From Orbilia blumenaviensis (lineage: Eukaryota; Ascomycota; Orbiliomycetes; Orbiliales; Orbiliaceae), in contig JAVHNS010000008.1 of assembly GCA_036872755.1 (NCBI GenBank), forward strand, positions 124,001 to 188,000: a DNA stretch of 64,000 nt. Reading direction: 5' to 3'. Below are positions 25,544 through 35,936 of the stretch, one piece after another. Each line of letters opens with the position of its first letter. The stretch's first letter is position 1. The translations under genes were made by a program, and so were the position numbers. The notes below the pieces were generated by a model, which searched no databases, was not told the DNA's origin, and saw only the letters and a list, made by a program, of their open reading frames with translations.

Positions 25544-27363
25544 ATTGCCAAGAGAGAATTCGAAGGCGCCATATGCATCTCGGGATGTGGGAAAGAAAAA
25601 GAACGAAAAGAATAAGAAAGATAAGGCATAGTAGGCGAATTCAAGTTCAGTATGGAATTATCCTTATGGAAATAAGGATGATGTATGACACCCACCACCT
25701 CTGGGAAAGCCTTCAAGATTGAAGAAAAGCGGGGGGGTGGTGCGACATAAAGCTTGTTCTTCTCACACCTTCCTTCCTTCCTTCAACTCTTATTCTTCTT
25801 CCTATTCTTCCCTTACTGCTTCAGATTCCACTTATCAGAGGAACTTAATATCACCCCCCCTCCAAAGTGGATCCGAATTGCAGATAGAGACTGTGGGTAT
25901 GTTACTTCAGCATGCATGTTACCCCAAGGCGGCTCTAAGGGAGGGTTGACGCCCACTGCAATTCTTCTGGCAAGCGATCAATTGATGTGACCGACCTGCG
26001 GTCAAGCAGAAGAAGAAAGTTAAAAAGGAAATGGAAAAAAGTGCAAGCCTCTTTCCTCGAGCAAATGGTAGGACCCTTGGCCCACCCAGCCGACTGTGGT
26101 TGTGTGTGAAGTGGTACTTGCAATATTAAATGCAATCAATCTCGTAACAGATTGATCATAAGGGTATATAATGCTCCTGCTCTGTTATTGAGAAATGCAC
26201 AATAAACCTATATGCAAGTGCGAACGAAGAAAAAACCCCACAGCGGAATTTTCCTTAAGGGAAATAAGAAGAGATAGATCTTCGTTTAGTGTGCTCGTTA
26301 AGGGTAAAGAAAAACGAACGGGAAAAGAGAAAGAAAGACGCGGCTCTTAGGACAGGGCTGATACAGAAATGACGAGCTTGTACCATTACCAATGTTCCAT
26401 TCGTTCATGCTTCGGGGTTGGACAATAGCAAAAGCCCGTCATGTTAACAGGGCCTGGTCAGTTCGCCTAAATCTGCAAGCAAAGCGAACGAAACCTTCCC
26501 AGCATGGGACTTGGTGCGGCCAAAAGTGCAAGTATCTCAGATCTGGTAGCTTCAAGGGTAATCGGGGAAAGGAGGCTTAAAAAAAAACAGAGAGGTACAA
26601 AATAGCAAAAAAGGAACGAAATCCCTTGGAATGGATATTTATTCCGGATGACATAAAGATACCTTGGAGGTGGGAAACTTTGGGGTTCGACCTCTTCACC
26701 TTCATCTTTATTTGTTCAAATTCCTTCCCACAGGATCCCCAGGATCCCATGGATTGTTTTCTTTTGAACAAAAAAGAGGTAATGTACGCTACCCTTGGCT
26801 GGACCTGTATCTCAAAACCTGCAGCTTTGTCCCTCATCAAGCTCTCTCTTTCCCTATGAAATTTAAACCGTGGCATTTTCCGACATCCACAAAAAACAAA
26901 AAGTCTCCCCAAATAAATCAGGCGGCCTTGTTTTGTTCGTCACCAACGGGAATACCCGGTCCGAGATGCCTCCTGAGTGTGAATGGTGATGATGATATTC
27001 AAGTGCAGCAAAGAAAGAATGTGCGATAGAAAAAGAAAAAAAGTTTACAACTTACGAAATATTGAAGGTGACGGCCAGGTCGACTGGTGTCGACTGCCAA
27101 CTTGCAACATGGCTTTTTCCTGTTCGGCTGTAATGATTATAACTCCTATGTGTTGTTACCGAGTTGCCATCTATTGAATTGTTTCCCCAGAATACCCTCC
27201 CGCAGTATAATCGCTATGCTTGAGTTAGAAAGTGATTATATATCGGTGTTGGTCGAATTATATTTCGTGCTTCGGGAGGATGGTTGGCGAGATCGAGATT
27301 CGAGTTTTAGAAAGCTGAAAAAAGACGCGGCTCGGAAAGATCGATCGATAATTGGGGCTCTTT

Positions 27364-27387
27364 AAAAAAAAAAAAAAAAAAAAAAAA
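27364..27387. repeat. Poly(A) tract, A24
   Basis: Pure A run on the plus strand in non-coding sequence, upstream of the transcription factor gene. It is read as U-rich in a minus-strand transcript. Confidence 0.9.
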
Positions 27388-27550
27388 TCAGATTCGGGAA
27401 CTATTACCATAAAACGGCCAAAGATATACAAGGATAGAAAGGATGAAGGATAGGACAGATAGATGGATGAAAACTTACTAGGAAGATCGAACGTGGTACC
27501 CTCTGGTTCAGTCTCTTGCAGCCGACTGCTTCAATAACAGATGCCCTCAC

Positions 27551-27572
27551 AAAAAAAAAAAAAAAAAAAAAA
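27551..27572. repeat. Poly(A) tract, A22
   Basis: Pure A run, followed by A-rich sequence with ataaaa-like words up to about 27650. Confidence 0.9.
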
Positions 27573-27852
27573 GCAATAACGATAATAGTAAAAGTAAGAG
27601 TAAAAGATAAAAAAAAATAAAAAATAAAAATATATATATAAATAAATCCAGGAGTCTGGTCCGTTTTTCTGTGGTAGAGTTTAAAGCGTTGATGGTTCCA
27701 GCCTCTCGAGGGAAAAGAGGTTGTATTGATATAAGCAAGCAATCAGAGCCACCCTTTGTTGCGGCTCTGGCCTGGGAGGATGAGGGATGCGCTAGTCCTG
27801 GCACTAGTTTAGACTCGAAGGCCTTTAGTACCTCTAGTTAGCTTTCCAAAAC

Positions 27853-27853
<1 letters not shown>

Positions 27854-27891
<38 letters not shown>
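27854..27891. repeat. Poly(A) tract, A38
   Basis: Pure A run of 38 bases, one of the longest in the window. No matching duplication of the flanking bases was obvious on its two sides. Confidence 0.9.
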
Positions 27892-27892
<1 letters not shown>

Positions 27893-28249
27893 CATAACGT
27901 TCTCTTCCATCCCCGGATGCGGCTGATAGATAAATAGGTATGTAACAGAGATTCGTTCAAATAGGAAGAAGACATATTTGGTATTCCATAGCAGTAGCTG
28001 AGCAATTGACAATTAATTTGTAAAATAACCACTTCATACCCCCCAAAAAAAGCCGTTGAGGGTATAGGGACTTCGTTGCACGCCTTCTTGAACAGATCCA
28101 TGACACAAAATGGCCGGTTGGCTAGAGCATAGCCCACGGTCAATGATGTGAGACTCCCATGGGGCCTAGCCAGCCCGGCGAGCGTGCGTGGATTTGGGCT
28201 CAACGCCCGCTGCAGGCAAACTTCTCTTTTTTAACAAAGATAACCTTCA

Positions 28250-28275
28250 CCCCCAAAACTCTCTTTTTTGGGGGG
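28250..28275. repeat. Inverted repeat C5A4 - spacer - T6G6
   Basis: CCCCCAAAA is followed by a short CT spacer and then TTTTTTGGGGGG, giving a 9-bp perfect stem (CCCCCAAAA with TTTTGGGGG). A further C6A7 block sits 200 bases upstream at 28039-28051. Confidence 0.85.
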
Positions 28276-29835
28276 ATAGGCAGAGCGGCCATTTAACCAG
28301 CTTTGGTTTCGTTTCGGTAAAAGCTGCGAGAAATTCAGCTGGGAGGGAATGGTGGATTACGGGTATAATGGGGACAAGAAGGAAAGAGAAAACGCCACCT
28401 GAACTTGGTTTCGTGGCAGACGCTGTGCTGTGCATTACAGGGATGTAGAGGCGACCAGCGAATCAGAACAAAAGATTAGGGAGGAAAAGGTCTCGAGCTC
28501 AAAAGTACCTGAATTCTGAAGGTGAACGTTGGAGAGTCTAAGAATAGTGAGAATACCCAGCTGGCGTATCAAATGTTGCAAATGATCAACCACTGGATTC
28601 AAGATGGAGGCTGATATAAGAAATAATCTGAAAGGGTATGGTGAAAATGAGAAGGGAAAAAAATAAGTTCAAAAACTAAAGTTGTATGGGATACTAGGGA
28701 ACTGGCGCATACGTTTGAAGCCTCGCAAAAAGCATCCAAAACGACAGCAGGTCGACGGGGGAGAAATGAATGAATGTAACTCAAAAAGTTATAAATAAAT
28801 GTGGGATACGCCGAGCTAGCGGAGCAAGTAAATTGAATAGATCGAGGAACGAACGAGATTATCCTTTAGCAGAAAACGTCAGAGCGAAAGGAGTTGCAAA
28901 TAATTGTAAAAGTATGCAAGATGTTGCTCGCTAAGACGCATGCGAGCAACAGTTTCGGGGACGCAGAGCCAGGATATAACAAATAACGGGAGAAGTTTCT
29001 GAATCGAAACCCAGGGCCGATACGAGAGAGTATATATTTTAGCACGACCATGGAGAGAAATGAGCCTCACCGGCTACGTGTCGGTATATGCGATACGGCG
29101 GCTTATTGAAGCTCAGTATCGAACTCCCCTTTCAAGACACCAGCCCCAAGGCTCTTCTCAGGCCAGATGGCGCACGTGTATACAAAAAGTTGACTCGTAG
29201 CAATTGAGCCTCAAATGAAGCATGCTCATGCGTTGCAACTGCAAAAGGAAAAATATTTGCATACCTTGGAATTCTTTCTCCGTACAATTGATATTTTTGC
29301 CGTTTTGCTTTCGCGAATTCGATGAGCTTAAAACAAACCTCTTGAAATCTGCATAAAGGGTTAGGAAGGAATGTGAGTCGACAGCAGTCAGAACAGCTCT
29401 AGAATATTTAAAAACGGGGAGGAAAATATGCGTGAAGATCTGGAGGTTGGAAAAACAATAGTATTATAGCGGTTGATGGGAGGCTCCGCAGACCGTTAGA
29501 AACATTCAGACAAAAGAAATTTGCAGATGAGAAGGAGGCTGTCAAAGAAGGGGTCTTCGATAGGTTGTGATCAAATACGCAGGTCTGAACCTCTTGGTAA
29601 ATCTTTAATATCCGCAGGCAGGTAAGGTTCGAGCAGTATCATTATGACTTTCGATAGACCTCTAGTGTGCGCAGGGCTTGTCAGGCTTCAGGCCAGTAAT
29701 TTAAACCTGTCCAAGGAAATACCCCGAAGAGACTAGCTCGACATACTTGGTCCGTATCACTAATGCTGGGAGCCGCCGTTTGCGATTCAAAGCCAGGGTG
29801 ATCATGAAGAACTGGCTCTCTGTGTGTATAGGATC

Positions 29836-29858
29836 TTTTTTTTTTTTTTTTTTTTTTT
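29836..29858. repeat. Poly(T) tract, T23
   Basis: Pure T run in non-coding sequence. The Phe-rich frame that crosses it (29747-30145) is not supported as a gene. Confidence 0.9.
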
Positions 29859-31273
29859 GGCAAAAGCAATGGGCAAAAAACCTCTGGGTTCTCGACTGTG
29901 TCGAGAGAGGTTTGAACGCAGGGAATATGCCCTGTCCCTCTAAGGGCGATCCACTTGATATCCTTGAAGAGTTATTTCAAGTTAAGCTTCTAAACGGTAA
30001 ATGTCACAAGGACTTTGCAACAAATATCGGCCCAGAGGGTTGGACAGGAGAATGCTCTTCACGCCAAATCGGGGACTCCCTAGAAATAAGGCATCTCATG
30101 CAAGGGACCGACGTCATGGTGAATTGCGAACTCCGTGGTAGTTAATAACGGTAGTCGAGTGGACGAGATGAAAGAAAGAAAGAAAGCCGCAAAAGCATGC
30201 TTGAGCAAGGGATATACTAGACGAGTCTTCATGATGAATATGCAATGGTCCCATGGCTTCATCTTGAGATTGCGTCGTTAACTCTCCACACTTGATGTGG
30301 CGGTGTAGAGCAGGCGATGATTGTGAATTTGTGGCAACTAAGGAGTATCAAGACATGCATTGGCCATCCAAGTACGTCGCTCGTGCCAACCATCACCATC
30401 TGCCACGCAATATGATATAGGTCTTGTGAAACAACGGCTCAAGCCGTGACCTTCGGAGTATTTCAACTTTTCTGGAAAGCACCCGGATGCGAGCCCGGTA
30501 TATAATTGCTTGACGTCGGAGCCAGGGTAGAAGAGACGAGGGTATAACCATACACGGCCAAGTATTTTAGGTAACGGGGGCCTTTTCTCCGATGTGACGT
30601 GGAGCAAGCAACCAACATGCAAACGGGTGGCACCTTTCCAAAAATAAGAGGATATCATCGCATCTCGCCTCGAAGTTCAAGTCAAGTCTCATATCTCCCC
30701 CATTAATTGAGGCCGATGATACGCAACCCTTTGGATGGTAGGAATTACCGGACCTTCTTTTGAAAGTAGGGGCCAAAAGGGATGAGGATGCGGTCAACCA
30801 CCACCACCACAGGTAAACAATTGCTTTCGTAGACGAGGCATGTACAGTCTCGAAAACCCGATTGCTTTTCTGACAGCTGAGGCTAACACAAGACCATTTT
30901 TTTCCGCTTTCCGAATTCCTATGCCCCAAAACGATCCTCGTGCAAGCATGAAATTGCCCGACCAGGGAAGCCAAGGGTAATGAAAGTTTCAGGTTTCATA
31001 AGAGCATCCCACCATGGGGAACCTCATTACTAACTGCCCTTTCACTATGAAAAAAATTATGCGAGGAGTTAGGAAAGCTGGAGGATAATGGTAGCAGAAA
31101 AAAGAAGGCAAGAATAGCCTTTCACATGTCCAAGGCGGAAAGCAACAAGGACGCAACCGAGAGGAAAGAGGCGAGTATCTGTCAACAGGGGTCCCAAATT
31201 GGTTCCTCGAATAGGGCGGGCTGCTGCAATTGGATGGAACATAAAGCGCAGGAGGAATGGCCTTGTAGCTCTG

Positions 31274-31289
31274 AAAAGAGGCCCTTCAG

Positions 31290-31336
<47 letters not shown>
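31274..31336 (+). repeat. 9-bp hairpin leading into T43
   Basis: AAAAGAGGC (31274-31282), a six-base loop CCTTCA, and GCCTCTTTT (31289-31297) form a perfect inverted repeat whose right arm merges with a run of 43 T (31294-31336). The shape copies an intrinsic terminator or a Pol III stop, but no RNA gene upstream could be supported. Confidence 0.85.
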
Positions 31337-31337
<1 letters not shown>

Positions 31338-33573
31338 AACACATACCAGGTGATCTCTTCAGCGTCCGAGTTTAGTCTCGCGCAAGTACCCGTTGAAAAC
31401 CGCAATTGATTGAAGACGAGTATGGTTCCAGATCCATCGCCGTTGCGATACGAAAGAGAATTTTTCACTTACGGAATACGATTGTCAGTTGTTTAGATCA
31501 ATCAAGCAAAAATTGGGATTGAATCAGGATTGTCGGCGGTTAGAGATTAATTCGGAGCGATATCGGACAGCTTTGATGCAGTCAACGACGGTACCGGTTG
31601 TCGATACGTTAACCGTGCATGTGCGGGTTGTATTGGATCTTGTCGTCTTCGAGGTGGTAAATTTGAGCTCAATCGACCCTTTGACCGAGAGGTTGTCAGG
31701 AATTAGGTATGAGCGCTCCCAGCTGCGTTTTTGAGGTCTCCAATTCGTATTTGGCCAAAATCGCAAAAATAAATAATAATCAAAATCAACCGTCCTGCAG
31801 TACTAACATGTCGACGCTGCACAAACCGACCCAACTTTGAAGGTTTCTGTTGATTGCCGGCACAAGTATTCCGTACGCGAGAGCTTGCAGAGAAACGTAC
31901 TGCACAAAAAGCTAACGGCCATACAAAGAGGGCTCACCCACCCGTTATTAATTCTGTGGCACGAGGGCCTCGTCTGAGGCTCAACAGACGATAAACTCGG
32001 GTACTCCCAACCTACTCCCTTGACTGTTTCAAGCACAAGCAATTAACTGTCGCTCATCGCCGTCACCATCTTGACTACTAAATTAATGTTATGAGTGCTG
32101 ATGAGAGTTGACAAGGATGTCCTTTGACACCCCGCACACACGGCACACAGGGGCTTTCTCATCTCAGTAGTGCAACAGAAAGTCTCTGTAGGGAACCTTG
32201 CCCCAGGCACACCAAGCAATCGAATCGAGCTCGAATGACAGACCACAAGACCTCATGCTCAGCAACAAAATTGCGGGGTCTCGGAGGGAAGAAGACCCAT
32301 AATGGTATGTATTTCACCATGCATGTGGACTTTTTAACCAGGCTGGTATAATTCGAGCTCGAGCTTGGGTTCTGTGGGTCCCTTGACCAATACGCATCCA
32401 CATCTATCTCACGCAGCCTGCGTAGCTACGCACTTGAGGCTCTGCGGCTCGGTTTTGCTGGACGAGCTTCAGTAAGAAATGAGCGAAGGGCTACCTACAG
32501 ACGGAAGATGTTCCTTGTGCTCCTCCTCCTCGTTTCAAAAAATCAAGCCAACAAGTTAGATCGAACCGGATGGCTGTTGGTGTCTATGTATGTGCCACTG
32601 GTCCATTCGATCAAAGAATTCCTTCACAACATTATGCATGGGCAAGCCAACCGATAAAATTGGGGTTGCACAAAACTGACCGTTTGAGCCGCCCGCGATT
32701 TCGATTCCTGCAGGCCGCTGTCAACCCAGGAAGCCCATACACACTCCTGATAGATAAGAGATAGCGATTTCTACATTTCCTGAGGATGAAAGAATAGCAA
32801 AATAAAACAAACCATAGTAATAATATCAATTTCGTAATTTATGGTGCTTATGTGCCTTTTCCCGGGGATGTCAGACCTTCATGGATCCTCCAACCATGTT
32901 ACGAAAATTTTCTGATATTGATGCAACGTGCATACCTGCACCAGGAAGACAGGTGTGATAAACTGGGGGAAAGCTTTGGCGCAATTGGTTTGAATTCCGC
33001 CGTCACACACCTACGAATTCGTTAGGTGTAGACGGTCACTCTTGAGCAGGCTGTAAGGCCTTGCATTTTCTTTGACCACCCTTTCGCTCTTACCTTCCGA
33101 AGGTTTGTCAGATCAATATGAACGGCACTTCTCTTCCAGTGGCATCGATGGTCTCTGCTTTAAAATGCCTAGCCTTGGGTCATCGGACCCACTTTCGTTG
33201 AGGTTGTACCAACGCCAAGAGAGAACAAAAACGTCGGGATGCTGACGGAAGAGCAGGCTAGGACACCCTTGGTCTATTAACCATTACCAATATGGGACAA
33301 GAATGAGGATATCTTGTCGATAGTGTAAACTATACATTTAGTCATGGCGTTGAACATAATTTGTGAGCCTCGTGATGAGAAACTTTTGGTCCAGAACATC
33401 ACGAATGGAATGAACGGCTGTAATGAGAATATACCCCTGTTGGCGATGTATTTTTTGAGGCTCAAAAATAATCTTCTTCAACTCCTACGTCATGTTGATA
33501 AGAACGATAGACGGCTAAGTCCATATAAACCGAGGCAGCGGCTAAGCTGAGAAGGATACTCAAGCTGTAATTC

Positions 33574-33574
<1 letters not shown>

Positions 33575-33614
<40 letters not shown>
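33575..33614. repeat. Poly(A) tract, A40
   Basis: Pure A run of 40 bases in non-coding sequence. It could be a retroposed tail, but I found no element body or target duplication. Confidence 0.9.
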
Positions 33615-33616
<2 letters not shown>

Positions 33617-35618
33617 CATTCAGACTCAACAAACTATCAGTAATCGATGGTCTTGGAATTCCCTGATTGAAACCGCTTTTTTTGTAATCGGGGATCCACA
33701 AAATCCCGAAAACGAAGAACTGTGCAAATAGCAACAAAGTTTTGTCGGTAAGACATTTTAATAGTACGACTGAACCCCAGCAAAGGGTCCATCTGAAGAG
33801 GCTTTTCGTAAAGCATTGGCAAAAAATACGGAGTGCTCACGATGGATGAAAGTGCGAAAGAGCCTCTAACAAGACAAACCAGCCATCGGTACCCCGAAAC
33901 AACAAGGAATATCCCGGTCAGCAATGCACCAGGACATCTGTCTGATCTGGTTCGATTGAACGGAAATGAATCGCGACGGCGGGAGCCAGGTGACTCTGAA
34001 AGTGGAGTCATTGACCTGTCCTCATATTACCTCAAACCTCAATAAAGACATAATTTCCATCGTTTTTAAGGGCAGTCTGTTCCTTCTAAATTCCCACATA
34101 CATAGCTAGACTGCGCCTGTGGGGATGTAGATTTAAGCTACTGGCAATTAAGAGCCGCTCTCTCGTATCTGCGAGGCTTATCTGCAGCTTCCGCGTCGAT
34201 TTTAGACATAAACAGCAAAGCTCTGCTACCTCGGAAGGTATTTCTAAATGTCAGCTCGCAATTTGTGTCCCCATTGAATTCCACATCAGACCTTAAACCC
34301 GATGTTTGCTAGCGCTAACCTCAGAGCTAAAAAGCCGGTTATCAACATGGACGGCAAGTTCCATAGTTTGACTCTGCTTCGTCCTCAATACTGTGAACAG
34401 GTTTCATTGAAGCAAATCTAAAACTCTCGGCGAACAAGCCCTATCGGATCATTAATACCCGTAATTCCAGTGCAAGTTAGGGTTCAGCGAGTGGAAAAGC
34501 GGCTCGACCAGCGGATCCCCACACATTGATGATAAGGCTTTAAGGTCTGGAGAACCAGGGGCTTACGTTGGCGAGCTGCCGCAGCACAGGAGAAGAACCA
34601 TAAAGTTTAATCTCCTTCCTAATATCTCAAACGTTAGAAGTTGAGGGAAACGTCAGAGATGATGTTGCTATTCGGAGCTTCGAGGATCCGCTGGGAAGTT
34701 CCATCATCTGTTCCGGATCGAGAATCTAGATATGCTGGATATGTGTACCGTGCGGTGTGGCGGAGCTCTATACCCCATCTAATATAAGGAGTTGATCTGT
34801 AAGGACGCGGGACAGCTAGATGGCAAATCGGCAATCATGGATGCCAACATGTGATGGTTCGACATCGGCTCTGCTCATCGGATAATGGAAATCTTTGCTC
34901 TCATGTTTTCTGCAATTAGAGCCTCAAGCTGTAAGAAATTCAAATATTTAGGCAATTGCGACAACATCAACTCGAAACCCAAGCTTGTTCAGTAACCAAA
35001 TCCTTTGAGCCGAACTAATTAGACACAACGAAGGCCTGGGTTAGCGCCTGACGAGCGTCAAATCGACAGGGTCCAAGAAAAAACTTTCAGACCAATCTCA
35101 AGGTGTATTTGACAGCGGACGTCATGAACCTGAGAAACGGTCACGTTTCCGAAGATTTTTCCCGGGTGTTCGCGCCTTCCTTTTAGGGTGTTCACATAAA
35201 CTAGTAGCCTTGCGTCTATAGACTCCACTGACTCGCTCAATCTGGGCATAACGGTCTGGGCTATTTGAAGAAAGAAAACAAAAAACCAATTGAAAAATAT
35301 CGATTGGCACCACAGTTCTTCCTAGAAAGATGTGACAGAGTAACAACACGGAAAACATGGCAGCCTAAAAATCCATGCCGAGGTTGCTTTGCTTCATGGA
35401 TAATTCGGGATGGATTTTGCAAAAAGGCTGAAGTGATCGTTTGCTGGCATGCTTTGTAATCGAGTCCTCCCAACAAAGACCTCATCCTTGTGGTAGTTCC
35501 ATGTTCGAAACGATTACTATATTTTCTCCCTCTATCACGCTGATAATTATGGTCTGGTGAACCCTGTGGTAATTAATGGTATCAAGATCAGCACATCATA
35601 GTGTCATGAGAACATGGA

Positions 35619-35936
35619 ATGGTTGCTTGCGGCTCCAAACATTCTAAGGGTTGGGGTAGGATTGATGGTTACCAGATTCATGCATTCTGGAGCTCTCGTA
35701 CAGCTGGCGCTGAACGGGTGAAGGCTAAAGCGGCCGCGGTTGCAATCGATATCCGTGCCATGCTTGTAAATTCTGTCAAAAGCGGCATACATCCGGTCCA
35801 ATTTTACACCGTTACACAGAATCGAGTGCGTGAATATAGAGAGGTTCCTGGGGTTGACGGCTTTTGTGCGAGTCAGTTACAATTTGTGTCTGGCTCAATG
35901 AATGTTGCCACGATATTCACGATCTTTATACGATAG
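35619..35936 (+). CDS. Orphan open frame, 105 aa, doubtful
   Basis: An ATG-started frame of 106 codons ends in TAG at the edge of the TA-rich desert. It stands out because its codons are mixed in composition while the surroundings are stop-dense. The middle (AERVKAKAAAVAIDIRAML) is helix-prone, and the C-terminus is hydrophobic. No domain, signal peptide or splice-linked neighbour is seen. It may be a small gene, the last exon of a decayed gene, or chance. Confidence 0.22.
   Translation: MVACGSKHSKGWGRIDGYQIHAFWSSRTAGAERVKAKAAAVAIDIRAMLVNSVKSGIHPVQFYTVTQNRVREYREVPGVDGFCASQLQFVSGSMNVATIFTIFIR

Larger units (their letters stand above)
25544..35618. other. 10-kb region without a convincing gene, rich in homopolymers
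   Basis: No frame here shows a recognisable domain or splice-supported continuation. The base composition is closer to the genic parts than to the deserts, and the region lies upstream of the transcription factor on the minus strand, so part may be its promoter, 5' untranslated exons or a non-coding transcript. Long pure A or T runs occur at 27364-27387, 27551-27572, 27854-27891, 29836-29858, 31294-31336 and 33575-33614. I see no tRNA that folds properly, no rRNA, and no reverse transcriptase or transposase motif. Confidence 0.5.

Noticed and set aside
29747..30145. 132-codon frame crossing the T23 run
   Set aside because: Its apparent length depends on the homopolymer; the two sides have no coding character.
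31489..31766. Overlapping frames of about 80 codons on both strands
   Set aside because: Some segments look strand-like in protein terms, but neither strand has a domain, splice continuation or clear start.
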